Origin: Oryzobacter faecalis
Lineage (GTDB): Bacteria > Actinomycetota > Actinomycetes > Actinomycetales > Dermatophilaceae
Direction of reading: 5' to 3'
Length of the DNA: 64,000 bases
Assembly (NCBI RefSeq): GCF_046764005.1
Contig: NZ_JBKOFW010000003.1
Span: 124,001-188,000, forward strand
A program made the translations under genes and the position numbers. Under the pieces are notes generated by a model. It was given only the letters and a program-made list of their open reading frames with translations. It was not told the origin of the DNA and did not search any database. Shown one piece after another: positions 36,672 through 45,156 of the stretch; within the stretch, counting starts at the first letter, position 1, and each line of letters begins with the position of its first letter.

Positions 36672-36835
36672 ACGGTGGGAGGCGGCGCCCGTCAACCGCA
36701 TCGCATCGGTCAACCCCAACCCCGACGACGCCACGGTCGACGACCAGCCCGGCTGACCGCCATGCTCATCGTGGGCTGACGACGGCGCCTGGCCACGTCG
36801 CCCGGCTGCCGTCGCGTACGGGTGTGTGCGCTCAG

Positions 36836-37004
36836 TACGCTTTGCCTCCCCCGGGGGAGCAGTGCGCTGTGCTTCGTGTGGTGGGGCGAAGGTGGCTGCG
36901 TCGCGTGGGGAGGCAGCGCGCTGTGCTTCGTGTGGTGGGGTGAAAGTGGCTGCGTCGCGTGGGGAGGCGGCCCGCTTTGCCTCGTGTGGGGGAGCAAAGC
37001 GTAG
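36836..37004. repeat. 54-bp tandem repeat array with inverted ends
   Basis: A 54-bp unit repeats exactly in phase at 36864, 36918 and 36972 (the third partial), with a core like GCTGTGCTTCGTGTGGTGGG. The array is bounded by a 16-17-bp inverted repeat (TACGCTTTGC...CCCCC at 36836-36852 and its complement at 36988-37004). It fills the 379-bp gap between the convergent DUF445 and DUF1295 genes; nothing else was seen there. Confidence 0.85.
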
Positions 37005-37050
37005 TCCGCGGACAGGGGACCCGCCCGGGCGCGTGTGCCGCCCGCGTGCG

Positions 37051-37845
37051 TCAGGGCCGGCGGGCGCGCTTCCGAGGGGGGAGTGGGACGAACATGCTCG
37101 TCCGCGCCATGTACTCGGGGTAGCCGGGGCGCTTCGCCATCTCCGACTCCAGCAGCCGGGCCCCGGTGGCGAAGGCGAGGAAGTACGTCATGACGACCGG
37201 CGAGAGCACCGTCAGGACGCCGGGCCAGGCCTCCGCCGCGACGACGAACAGGCCCCACCAGACCGCCGAGTCGCCGAAGTAGTTCGGGTGTCGGGTCCAT
37301 GCCCACAGCCCGCGGTCCATGACCCTCCCCCTGTTCGCCGGGTCGCGCTTGAACGCCGCGAGCTGAGCGTCACCGACCGCCTCGAAGGTCACGCCGACGA
37401 CGACGACGAGCACCCCGAGCGCCGCGACCCAGCCCAGCGGGCGGTCGGTCGCCGCGGCCACCTGGAGCGGCAGCGAGACGAACCACGCCGCGAGGCCCTG
37501 GACGAGGAACACCTTGCGCACGGCGAACGCGAACCGCCGCCCCTCGGGCGCCTCCGACAGCAGCTTCTCGTAGCGCGGGTCCTCACCGGCGCCGACGGCC
37601 CGCCGCCGGATGTGCCACGCCAGCCGCCCGCCCCACGCGGTGACGAGCACGGCGAGCAGCAGCGAGCGCACGGAGCCGGTCCCGACGAGGTGGGCCACCC
37701 AGGCGATCGCGACGAACACGAGCCCCCACGCGACGTCGACGACCGCCACCCGACCGAGGCGGCGGGCGACGACGGCCGTCACCCCCATGGCGACGGCCGC
37801 GGTCGCCAGCGACGCGAGGCAGACGGCCAGGAGGGTGCCGCCCAT
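37051..37845 (-). CDS. DUF1295 / steroid-5-alpha-reductase-like membrane protein
   Basis: A 264-residue protein with about six or seven membrane helices and the C-terminal signature of isoprenylcysteine methyltransferase/steroid reductase relatives: GLWAWTRHPNYFGDSAVWWGLF and EMAKRPGYPEYM. Its ATG overlaps the CFA-synthase stop as TGATG, so it follows that gene in one transcript. DUF1295 genes often accompany CFA synthase-DUF1365 clusters; a role in modifying membrane lipid acyl chains is likely but unproven. Confidence 0.88.
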   Translation of the reverse strand: MGGTLLAVCLASLATAAVAMGVTAVVARRLGRVAVVDVAWGLVFVAIAWVAHLVGTGSVRSLLLAVLVTAWGGRLAWHIRRRAVGAGEDPRYEKLLSEAPEGRRFAFAVRKVFLVQGLAAWFVSLPLQVAAATDRPLGWVAALGVLVVVVGVTFEAVGDAQLAAFKRDPANRGRVMDRGLWAWTRHPNYFGDSAVWWGLFVVAAEAWPGVLTVLSPVVMTYFLAFATGARLLESEMAKRPGYPEYMARTSMFVPLPPRKRARRP

Positions 37846-39173
37846 CAGCGCGCGGGGTCGGACACGACCGCCGGGCCGCCGGGGCGCCGGAGCAGGAGCT
37901 GGTCGACCCCCATCCGCCCGTCCCGGAACGCCTGCGAGCCGCCGACGAGGTAGAGCCGCCAGACCCGCGCCGCCTCCTCGCCGATGAGGTCGACGACCTC
38001 GGCCCAGCGCTCCTCGAGGGTGCGGTGCCAGGCGTCGACGGTCCACACGTAGTGCTCCCGCAGCGCGTGGACCCCGCGGACCTCGAACCCGGCGCCCTGC
38101 AGGAACCCGAGGGTCTCCCCGACCGGGCGCATCGTCATGTCCGGGGCGATGAAGGACTCGATGAACGGCCCGCCGCCGGGGTGGTGGCCGGCGAAGCGCG
38201 ACATCTGCTGCACGAGGACGTAGCCACCGGGGCGCACGCAGCGGTGCAGCACCTCGGCGTACGTCGCGTAGTTCTTCTCACCCACGTGCTCGCCCATCTC
38301 GAGCGAGGCGACGGCGTCGTACGGGCCGGAGCCGATCTCGCGGTAGTCGCGCAGCTCGATCCGCACCCGGTCGCCGAGCCCGCGCTCGGCGATCCGGCGG
38401 TCGATGAAGGCCTTCTGCTCGGCCGCGATCGTCACGCCGGTGACCTGCGCCCCGAAGTGCTCCGCGGCGTACAGCGACAGCGACCCCCACCCGCACCCGA
38501 CGTCGAGGAAGCGCATCCCCTCGCGCAGGCCGACCTTGCGGCACACGAGGTCGAGCTTCGCGGCCTGCGCGTCCTCGAGCGCCATGTCCGGCCCGTCGGC
38601 GAAGTACGCGCTGGAGTAGGCCATGTGGTCGTCGAGGAGCAGCTCGTAGAAGTCGTTCGACAGGTCGTAGTGGTGGCTGATCGACGCCCGGTCCCGCGCG
38701 AGGGAGTGCAGGCGCCCCTTGATGACGGCCTGCGTCGCCGGCGGGGCCGGCCGCCGGGCGAGCGCCCCGGTCTCGCGGGCGAGGCGCACGAGGTCGGGGA
38801 GGAGGCGGGCGACCCTCGCGGGTGTCAACGGCGGGAGGTCACGCTCGGCGACCGTGGCCCGCACGAGGTCGAGCGTGCCGCCGATGTCGCCGTGCACCTC
38901 GAGCTCGCCCGTGACGTACGCCTGCGCCGCGCCGAGCTCGCCCGGGTGCCACAGCAGCCGGGTCAGGGCCTGCGGCGTGCGGACCTCGACGACGGTGGCG
39001 TCCTCCGGTCCGGCCTCCGACCCGTCCCAGGCCCGGAGGCGCACCGGGAGCGGCCCGCGCAGCAGCGGGTGCAGCGCGGCCTCGATCCTCGGGGCCACCC
39101 CACCGGGCGGCGGGCTCACCGGAGCGTCGGAGTCGGTGGTTGCGGGGGTCGGGCGGTCGTGGGTCAGCGTCAT
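37845..39173 (-). CDS. cyclopropane-fatty-acyl-phospholipid synthase family methyltransferase (first)
   Basis: A 442-residue SAM-dependent methyltransferase. An N-terminal helical domain is followed by HYDLSNDFYELLLDDHMAYSSAYF, the SAM motif FLDVGCGWG at 222-230 and EMGEHVGEKNY. It adds a methylene or methyl group from SAM to unsaturated acyl chains in membrane phospholipids. A Shine-Dalgarno (GCAGGAGGCC) precedes ATG 39173. It lies 87 bp downstream of the litR-like gene in the same direction; a 15-bp direct repeat containing CACTCGCTCGA occupies the gap. Confidence 0.92.
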   Translation of the reverse strand: MTLTHDRPTPATTDSDAPVSPPPGGVAPRIEAALHPLLRGPLPVRLRAWDGSEAGPEDATVVEVRTPQALTRLLWHPGELGAAQAYVTGELEVHGDIGGTLDLVRATVAERDLPPLTPARVARLLPDLVRLARETGALARRPAPPATQAVIKGRLHSLARDRASISHHYDLSNDFYELLLDDHMAYSSAYFADGPDMALEDAQAAKLDLVCRKVGLREGMRFLDVGCGWGSLSLYAAEHFGAQVTGVTIAAEQKAFIDRRIAERGLGDRVRIELRDYREIGSGPYDAVASLEMGEHVGEKNYATYAEVLHRCVRPGGYVLVQQMSRFAGHHPGGGPFIESFIAPDMTMRPVGETLGFLQGAGFEVRGVHALREHYVWTVDAWHRTLEERWAEVVDLIGEEAARVWRLYLVGGSQAFRDGRMGVDQLLLRRPGGPAVVSDPAR

Positions 39174-39260
39174 GGGGCGGCCTCCTGCCGGGCGGGCGGT
39201 GGGTCGAAAGAACCAGGTCGAGCGAGTGCGTTCGAGCGAGTGGCGGTCGAACGGGTGGTC

Positions 39261-40307
39261 TCAGGCAGTGGGCGGTTCGGCGCCGGCGTGGTCCCCGGAT
39301 GCCCGGTCGGCGCCCGTCGCCTCGCGGCGGGACCGCCGCTCGCGGGCGGAGGCAGTCAGCTCGGCGACGGCGGCGAGCAGGTCGGGGCCGAGGAGGCCGA
39401 CGCCGACCTCCTCGAGGACGCGCGGCGTCGCCCCCCGCCCGGCCAGCCACAGCGGGTACTGCTCGCCGAGGCGCCGCAGCGCCGCGCCGTGGGCGCGGAA
39501 CCCCGACGGACGGCGGCAGGCGAGGATGACGGCGTCGGCCTGGGCGATGCGGGCCGCGCCGGCGAGGGAGTGGACCGGCGTGTCCGGACCGAGGTAGCGG
39601 ATCCGCCACCCCGCCCGACCGAGCAGGACCCCGAAGCCGAGCAGCACGATGTCGTGGAACTCCCCCGGGGGACAGGCCAACACCGCCACCGGTCCGGACC
39701 CCACGCCCCACGTCAGGGACAGCGCCCCGAGCCGCCGGCGCAGGAGGCTGCTCGCGAAGTGCTCCTGGGCGACACCGATGCGTCCGAGCTCCCACATCTC
39801 GCCGATGCGGCGCAGGAGCGGGAGGGTGACGTCGATGATCGCGCTCTCGACCGAGCGCTCGAGGAAGGCGGTGTCGAGGACGGCGTGGGCGCGGTCCTCG
39901 TCGAGGGCGGTGACGGCGTCGAGCAGCTGGGCGACGAGCATCGGGGGGTCGGCCCGCAGGCTCGACGGGGCCGAGCCGGGGTCACCGGTGACCTCCTCAC
40001 CGGATGCCCGGGGCGCCGCGTGCCCGCGCTCGTCGCCCGGGGACGGGTCGAGGGCGCTGACACCGGCGCGCTCGGCGGCCAGCACGCGCCGGGACGCCTC
40101 GACCGCGCTGACCCCCTGGTCGCGCAGCGCGACGACCTCGCGGACCCGGCGCTCGTCCTCGGGGCCGTAGAGGCGGTAGCCGCCTGCTGACCGGATCGGC
40201 TTGAGCAGCCCGTACCGGCTCTCCCAGGCGCGCAGGACGTGGGTGCTGACGCCGACGCGGGCCGCCAGCTCCCCAATCCGCATCGTGGGTGGGACCGAAC
40301 CTCTCAC
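39261..40307 (-). CDS. CarH/LitR-type B12-dependent photoreceptor repressor (MerR HTH)
   Basis: A 348-residue regulator. A MerR-type HTH at the N terminus reads MRIGELAARVGVSTHVLRAWESRYGLL. A helical bundle then carries the light-sensing motif W-x9-EH (Trp172, Glu182, His183). A Rossmann-like B12-binding domain has a candidate axial ligand His218 (PGEFHD) and YLGPDTP. This matches CarH/LitR proteins, which bind adenosylcobalamin and DNA in the dark and release DNA in light. GTG 40307 is chosen because a -35/-10 pair places the transcription start at or next to it (leaderless); ATG 40283 is an alternative. Confidence 0.88.
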   Translation of the reverse strand: MRGSVPPTMRIGELAARVGVSTHVLRAWESRYGLLKPIRSAGGYRLYGPEDERRVREVVALRDQGVSAVEASRRVLAAERAGVSALDPSPGDERGHAAPRASGEEVTGDPGSAPSSLRADPPMLVAQLLDAVTALDEDRAHAVLDTAFLERSVESAIIDVTLPLLRRIGEMWELGRIGVAQEHFASSLLRRRLGALSLTWGVGSGPVAVLACPPGEFHDIVLLGFGVLLGRAGWRIRYLGPDTPVHSLAGAARIAQADAVILACRRPSGFRAHGAALRRLGEQYPLWLAGRGATPRVLEEVGVGLLGPDLLAAVAELTASARERRSRREATGADRASGDHAGAEPPTA

Positions 40308-40314
40308 GACAGCC

Positions 40315-40377
40315 ACCGTAACCCGGTGACGGAGATTTGACAAACATTTGACGACGCTGGTCGGAGGGTTCTACGGT
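40315..40377. promoter_or_regulatory. divergent promoters over 11-bp direct repeats (CarH/LitR-type operator)
   Basis: TTTGAC-type repeats lie at 40324, 40335 and 40346 (CGGTGAC, ATTTGAC, ATTTGAC), exactly 11 bp apart. The minus promoter is TTGTCA (40343-40338), 17 bp, TACGGT (40320-40315), with its start near GTG 40307. The plus promoter is TTGACG (40348-40353), 18 bp, TACGGT (40372-40377), with its start near ATG 40385. Both -35 boxes lie inside the repeats, so a bound repressor blocks both. Confidence 0.75.
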
Positions 40378-40378
40378 C

Positions 40379-41680
40379 ATGGCCATGCCACCTCTCGCCC
40401 CGGACGGTGCCGCACGACAGGACGCCCGCCGCGAGCGGGTGGCCGTCGTCGGCGCGGGGGTCTCCGGGCTCACCGCCGCCCACGTCCTCAGCAGGTCCTT
40501 CGACGTCACCCTCCTCGAGGCCGACCAGCGCCTCGGCGGGCACGCGCACACCCACACGGTCGAGACGGCCGTCGGGGAGCTGCGGGTCGACAGCGGGTTC
40601 ATCGTCCACAACGACCGCACCTACCCGCTGCTGCGACGGCTCTTCGGCGAGCTCGGCGTCGAGGCGCGCGACACCGAGATGTCGATGAGCATCCGCGACG
40701 AGGCGACCGGCACCGAGTACGCCGGCGGACGCGGCCTCAAGGGCTTCGTCGCCCGGCCACGCCAGCTGCTCGACAGCGAGTACGTCGGGATGCTCCGCTC
40801 GGTGCGCCGCTTCCACGTCCTCGCGCGCACCTTCCTCGACGAGACGACCGACGAGGACACGACGACCTACGGCGACTTCATCCGGGACGGCGGGTTCCCC
40901 GAGTCGTTCACCCGGCTCTACGCGGTTCCGCTCGTCGCCTGCGTCTGGTCCAGCGGCGGCGAGGAGGCGCTCGGCTACCCGGCCCGCTACCTCTTCCAGT
41001 TCCTCGACCACCACGGGATGCTCTCCGTGGGCGACTCCCCCCAGTGGATGACCGTCGTCGGCGGCTCGCGCACCTACGTCGACCTCCTCGCGGCCCGGCT
41101 GCGCGACGTGCGGTCGGGCGACCCGGTCACCTCGGTGCTGCGGGCGCTCGACGGCGTCGAGGTCCGCACCCGCTCGGGCACCGTCGAGCGCTTCGACCGC
41201 GTCGTCCTCGCCTGCCACGCCGACGACGCGCTCGCGCTCCTCGCCGACCCCTCGCCGGGGGAGAAGGAGGTCCTCGGCGCGTTCAGGTACACGAGCAACG
41301 AGGCCGTCCTGCACCGCGACGGGTCCCTGATGCCGCGCGCCCGCCTGGCCCGCTCGTCCTGGAACTACCTCGTCGGCACCGACCCCGCGAAGGGCGCCGT
41401 CGTCACGTACTGGATGAACCGCCTCCAGGGGCTGCCGGCCGCGGAGCCCTTCTTCGTGACCCTCAACGCCACGGAGCGCATCGACCCCCGGAGCGTCGTC
41501 GCCACGATGGAGTACCGCCACCCGCTGTACGACCTCGCGGCCGTGCGCGCCCAACGCCGCCTGGCCGGGCTGGCCACGGACACGACGGCGTTCGCCGGGG
41601 CGTACCACGGCTGGGGGTTCCACGAGGACGGCTGCCGGTCGGGGGTCGAGGCGGCCGCGGCCTTCGGGGTCACCTGGTGA
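40379..41680 (+). CDS. FAD-dependent amine-oxidase-like oxidoreductase (COG2907 type)
   Basis: A 433-residue flavoprotein with the FAD motif VAVVGAGVSGLTAAHVL (about residues 20-36), then EADQRLGGHAHT, and C-terminal AGAYHGWGFHEDGCRSG. Proteins of this group are encoded beside DUF1365 and CFA synthase genes; related enzymes act as acyl-lipid desaturases in furan fatty acid formation, so a lipid redox role is likely. ATG 40379 has a GGAGGG at 10 nt; ATG 40385 would suit a leaderless transcript. Its stop overlaps the next start. Confidence 0.85.
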   Translation: MAMPPLAPDGAARQDARRERVAVVGAGVSGLTAAHVLSRSFDVTLLEADQRLGGHAHTHTVETAVGELRVDSGFIVHNDRTYPLLRRLFGELGVEARDTEMSMSIRDEATGTEYAGGRGLKGFVARPRQLLDSEYVGMLRSVRRFHVLARTFLDETTDEDTTTYGDFIRDGGFPESFTRLYAVPLVACVWSSGGEEALGYPARYLFQFLDHHGMLSVGDSPQWMTVVGGSRTYVDLLAARLRDVRSGDPVTSVLRALDGVEVRTRSGTVERFDRVVLACHADDALALLADPSPGEKEVLGAFRYTSNEAVLHRDGSLMPRARLARSSWNYLVGTDPAKGAVVTYWMNRLQGLPAAEPFFVTLNATERIDPRSVVATMEYRHPLYDLAAVRAQRRLAGLATDTTAFAGAYHGWGFHEDGCRSGVEAAAAFGVTW

Positions 41681-42432
41681 CCACCGTCGCCGACCTGCCC
41701 GACCTGCCGGCGCTCGTCGTGGGCCGGGTCCACCACACGCGCCACCGGCCGGTGCGGCACGCCTTCACCCACCGCCACTACCAGTGGCTCGTCGACCTCG
41801 ACGACCTGCCGCGCCTGCCGCGGTGGCTGCAGCCCCTGGCGACCTTCCGCGGCGAGGACCACCTGTCGGGGAACCCGGGGACGGGCGCGCTGCGCGCCAA
41901 CGTGCTGCGCGTCCTCGAGCGCGAGGGCATCGCCGCGGACGAGGTCACCCGCATCGTCATGCTCGCCAACGCCCGTGTCCTCGGGCACACCTTCGACCCG
42001 ATGAGCGCCTTCTGGTGCTTCGGCGCCGACGGCGCCCTGCGGGCCGTCCTCGTCGAGGTCCACAACACCTACGGCGGCCGGCACGCCTACGTGCTGCGAC
42101 CCGACGCCACCGGTCGCGCGGACACGGCCAAGGAGTTCTACGTCTCGCCGTTCAACGACGTCGAGGGCGACTACGCCATCCGCTTCCACCTCGCGCCCGG
42201 CAGGGTCGGGGTCGCCATCCGCCTGCTCGTCGGTGCCGAACCCCTCGTGACCGCCTCGGTCACCGGGGTGCCGGAGCCGGCCACCACGCCGGCCGTCGTG
42301 CGCACGGTGCTGCGACACCCGCTGATGACACAGCGGGTGAGCGGGCTCATCCGGGTGCACGGCATCTGGCTGTGGCTGCGCCGCCTCCCGGTCCGTCCCC
42401 GTCCCGCCACCTCGCTGGAGAGTGTGAGATGA
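41677..42432 (+). CDS. DUF1365 protein
   Basis: A 251-residue protein with the family's typical start, LVVGRVHHTRHRPVRHAFTHRHYQW. It also has VLGHTFDPMSAFWCF, VHNTYGGRHAYVL and AKEFYVSPFNDVEGDYAIRF. Function is unknown, but it is almost always found between the FAD oxidoreductase and a CFA synthase, as here. Both junctions overlap by 4 nt (GTGA, ATGA), suggesting matched amounts of the three proteins. Confidence 0.93.
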   Translation: MTTVADLPDLPALVVGRVHHTRHRPVRHAFTHRHYQWLVDLDDLPRLPRWLQPLATFRGEDHLSGNPGTGALRANVLRVLEREGIAADEVTRIVMLANARVLGHTFDPMSAFWCFGADGALRAVLVEVHNTYGGRHAYVLRPDATGRADTAKEFYVSPFNDVEGDYAIRFHLAPGRVGVAIRLLVGAEPLVTASVTGVPEPATTPAVVRTVLRHPLMTQRVSGLIRVHGIWLWLRRLPVRPRPATSLESVR

Positions 42433-43679
42433 CCACCGAAGCCCCCCGGCTCGAGCTGACCCCGACGCTCGGCCTGTCCCGCGTGCTGACCCGTGGGTCC
42501 GTCGCCCGCCGGATCGTCCACGCCACGGTCGCGGGGATGGACGTGCGGCTGCGCTACCCCGACGGCACCGAGGTCGGCGGTGGCGGCCCCGGCTCGCCGG
42601 TCCTCGACGTCGTCCGTCCCGGTGCGCTGTACCGCCGCCTCGAGGCCCACCCGAAGATCGGACTCGGCGAGGCCTACATGGCCGGCGACTGGCGCGCCGC
42701 CCCCGGCACCGACCTCGCCCGGGCCCTCATGCCCTTCGCCGCCCGGATGGGCCGCCTCGTCCCGCGGCCGCTGCTGTCGATGCGGGCCGTCGTCGACCGC
42801 GCCATCCCCCGGTGGCAGCGCAACACCCTCGAGGGCTCGCGCTCGAACATCAGCGCCCACTACGACCTGAGCAACGACCTCTTCGCGGCCTTCCTCGACC
42901 CCTCGATGTCGTACAGCTCGGCGATCTTCGACCCCGCCCGCCCGCTCGCCGACCAGGACCTCCACGAGGCACAGGTCCGCAAGGTCGAGTCCGTCCTCGA
43001 CGCCGCGTCGGTGCGCGAGGGCAGCCGCGTCCTGGAGATCGGCACCGGCTGGGGCGAGCTCGCCATCCGGGCCGCCCGGCGCGGCGCGACCGTCGTCTCC
43101 GTGACCCTCTCCGCCGAGCAGCGGGCGCTCGCGATGGAGCGGATCGCCGCCGCCGGTGTCGCCGACCGGGTCGAGGTCCTCCTCCAGGACTACCGCGAGG
43201 TCACCGGCCGGTTCGACGCCGTCGTCAGCGTCGAGATGATCGAGGCCGTGGGCGAGGAGTACTGGGGAACCTACTTCCAGAAGATCGACGACGTCCTCGC
43301 ACCCGGAGGCGCGGTGGCCATCCAGGCCATCCTCATGGAGCACCACCGCCTGCTCGCGACGCGCGGCTCGTTCGGCTGGATCCAGAAGTACATCTTCCCC
43401 GGTGGCCTCATCCCGTCGATGCAGGCGATCCACGAGGTCACCCGCGACGCCACGTCGCTGCGCGTGGAGCGCGTCCACGCGTTCGGCACCGACTACGCAG
43501 AGACCCTCCGCCGCTGGCGGGAGACCTTCGACAACCGGTGGCCGGAGATCCGCACCCTCGGGTTCGACGAGACCTTCCGCCGCATGTGGGAGTTCTACCT
43601 CGCCTACTGTGAAGCGGGGTTCGCGACGCACTACCTCGATGTCGCACAGATCCGACTGGCCCGCAAGGAGGCCCGATGA
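42429..43679 (+). CDS. cyclopropane-fatty-acyl-phospholipid synthase family methyltransferase (second)
   Basis: A 416-residue SAM methyltransferase. It has HYDLSNDLFAAFLDPSMSYSSAIF, the SAM motif VLEIGTGWG at 201-209, VSVEMIEAVGEEYW, and the C-terminal WEFYLAYCEAGF shared with CFA synthases. It differs clearly from the first CFA protein (GTGWG for GCGWG), so the pair are paralogues with possibly different products (cyclopropane versus methyl-branched or furan-precursor acyl chains). Coupled on both sides by ATGA. Confidence 0.92.
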   Translation: MTTEAPRLELTPTLGLSRVLTRGSVARRIVHATVAGMDVRLRYPDGTEVGGGGPGSPVLDVVRPGALYRRLEAHPKIGLGEAYMAGDWRAAPGTDLARALMPFAARMGRLVPRPLLSMRAVVDRAIPRWQRNTLEGSRSNISAHYDLSNDLFAAFLDPSMSYSSAIFDPARPLADQDLHEAQVRKVESVLDAASVREGSRVLEIGTGWGELAIRAARRGATVVSVTLSAEQRALAMERIAAAGVADRVEVLLQDYREVTGRFDAVVSVEMIEAVGEEYWGTYFQKIDDVLAPGGAVAIQAILMEHHRLLATRGSFGWIQKYIFPGGLIPSMQAIHEVTRDATSLRVERVHAFGTDYAETLRRWRETFDNRWPEIRTLGFDETFRRMWEFYLAYCEAGFATHYLDVAQIRLARKEAR

Positions 43680-44107
43680 CCACCGTCGAACGGACCGTCA
43701 CGACGACCACCGCCCCGGACGTCGTGTTCCCGTACCTCGTCGACTTCACCAACGCGACCGACTGGGACTCCGGAACCGTCTCGTGCGACCTGGTCTCCGG
43801 TGACGGGGGCCCGGGAACGGTGTACCGCAACGTCTCCCGCTTCATGGGCAACGAGGTCGAGCTCGAGTACACGACGCAGGAGGTCGCCCAGCCGCGCTTC
43901 GTCATCGTCGGTCGCAACGACACGACGACGAGCCACGACACGATCACCGTGACCCCCGGGCCGGATGGCGGGTCCACCGTCACCTACCGCGCCGACTTCT
44001 CGTTCACGGGGCTGGCGAAGTACGCCGCGCCGATCCTCAAGCCGTTCCTCGAGAAGCTGGGCAACGACACGGGCGCGCAGCTGAAGCAGGCCCTGGACCG
44101 TCTGTGA
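43676..44107 (+). CDS. SRPBCC/polyketide-cyclase-fold protein
   Basis: A 143-residue START-like protein beginning MTTVERTVTTTTAPDVVFPYLVDF, with the strand pattern typical of hydrophobic-ligand-binding SRPBCC proteins. Inside the lipid operon it may bind or carry an acyl substrate. ATGA overlap with the CFA gene and GTGA overlap with the next SDR place it firmly in the operon. Confidence 0.85.
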   Translation: MTTVERTVTTTTAPDVVFPYLVDFTNATDWDSGTVSCDLVSGDGGPGTVYRNVSRFMGNEVELEYTTQEVAQPRFVIVGRNDTTTSHDTITVTPGPDGGSTVTYRADFSFTGLAKYAAPILKPFLEKLGNDTGAQLKQALDRL

Positions 44108-45105
44108 GCCAACCCCGCCGCGCCCTCGTCACCGGAGTCACCGGCTACATCGGCTCACGACTCGTCCCCCGCCTCGTCGACGAGGGGTGGCAGGTGCGGG
44201 TCCTCACGCGCGACGAGGCCAAGGTCGCCGAGCGGTGGTGGCGGCCGGAGGTCGAGGTCGTCGAGGGCGACGCCACCTCGCGCGACGTCCTGCGCGAGGC
44301 GCTCGAGGGGGTCGACGTCGCGTACTACCTCCTCCACTCGATGGACGGCGAGGGTGGCTTCGTCGAACGCGACCGCGAGCTCGCGCGCACCTTCGGGGTC
44401 GCGGCCTTCGAGGCCGAGGTCGGCCGGATCGTCTACCTGTCCGGGCTGCACCCCGACGACGGGCCGCTGAGCGACCACCTCGCCTCGCGGGTCGAGGTCG
44501 GCGACCTGTTGATGGCGAGCGGCGTCCCGACCGCGGTGCTGCAGGCGGCGGTCATCCTCGGGTCGGGGTCGGCGTCGTTCGAGATGCTGCGGCACCTCAC
44601 GACTCGCCTGCCCGTCATGGTCACCCCCAAGTGGCTCGACAACCGGATCCAGCCGATCGCCATCCGCGACGTCCTCCACCTCCTCGTCGGGGCCGCCGAC
44701 CTGCCGCCGGACGTCAACCGGACCTTCGACATCGGTGGGCCGGACGTCCTCACCTACCGCGAGATGATCACCCGGTTCGCGCGGATCGCGGGGCTGCGGC
44801 CGCGCGGCATCGTCACCGTCCCGGTGCTGACGCCGCACCTGGCCAGCCAGTGGGTGGGCCTCGTCACGCCGGTGCCCACGGGTGTCGCCAAGCCGCTCGT
44901 CGGGAGCCTGCTCCACGAGGTCGTCCGCACCGAGCACGACCTCGAGGGGTACGTCGGCGAGCCCGAGGGCGGGGCGCTGTCGTTCGACCGGGCCGTCGCC
45001 GACGCGATCGCCGGCGACGGGGCCGACCCCCGACCCGAGCCCGGCACCGTCGACCCCGCGCGGGTCACGGCCGCCGACCCCGCGTGGGCCGGGGGCGGCT
45101 CGTGA
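44104..45105 (+). CDS. atypical SDR / NAD(P)-binding protein
   Basis: A 333-residue protein with nucleotide motif VTGVTGYIGSRL at the N terminus and the YYLLHSMDGEGGF and FDIGGPDVLTYREM segments found in NmrA/NAD-dependent epimerase-like proteins. The active-site Tyr-Lys pair is not obvious. Overlaps the SRPBCC gene by GTGA. A role in the light-induced lipid module is inferred only from position. A short duplicated segment (GGCTCGTGACGGCGGG twice) follows its stop. Confidence 0.85.
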   Translation: MSQPRRALVTGVTGYIGSRLVPRLVDEGWQVRVLTRDEAKVAERWWRPEVEVVEGDATSRDVLREALEGVDVAYYLLHSMDGEGGFVERDRELARTFGVAAFEAEVGRIVYLSGLHPDDGPLSDHLASRVEVGDLLMASGVPTAVLQAAVILGSGSASFEMLRHLTTRLPVMVTPKWLDNRIQPIAIRDVLHLLVGAADLPPDVNRTFDIGGPDVLTYREMITRFARIAGLRPRGIVTVPVLTPHLASQWVGLVTPVPTGVAKPLVGSLLHEVVRTEHDLEGYVGEPEGGALSFDRAVADAIAGDGADPRPEPGTVDPARVTAADPAWAGGGS

Positions 45106-45156
45106 CGGCGGGCCGGCTCGTGACGGCGGGGCGACCCGGAGGGCGGTGAGCGCCTC

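Noticed and set aside
36836..37004. Possible CRISPR array
   Set aside because: The 54-bp units are contiguous with no unique spacers, there are only two and a half copies, and no cas genes are present.
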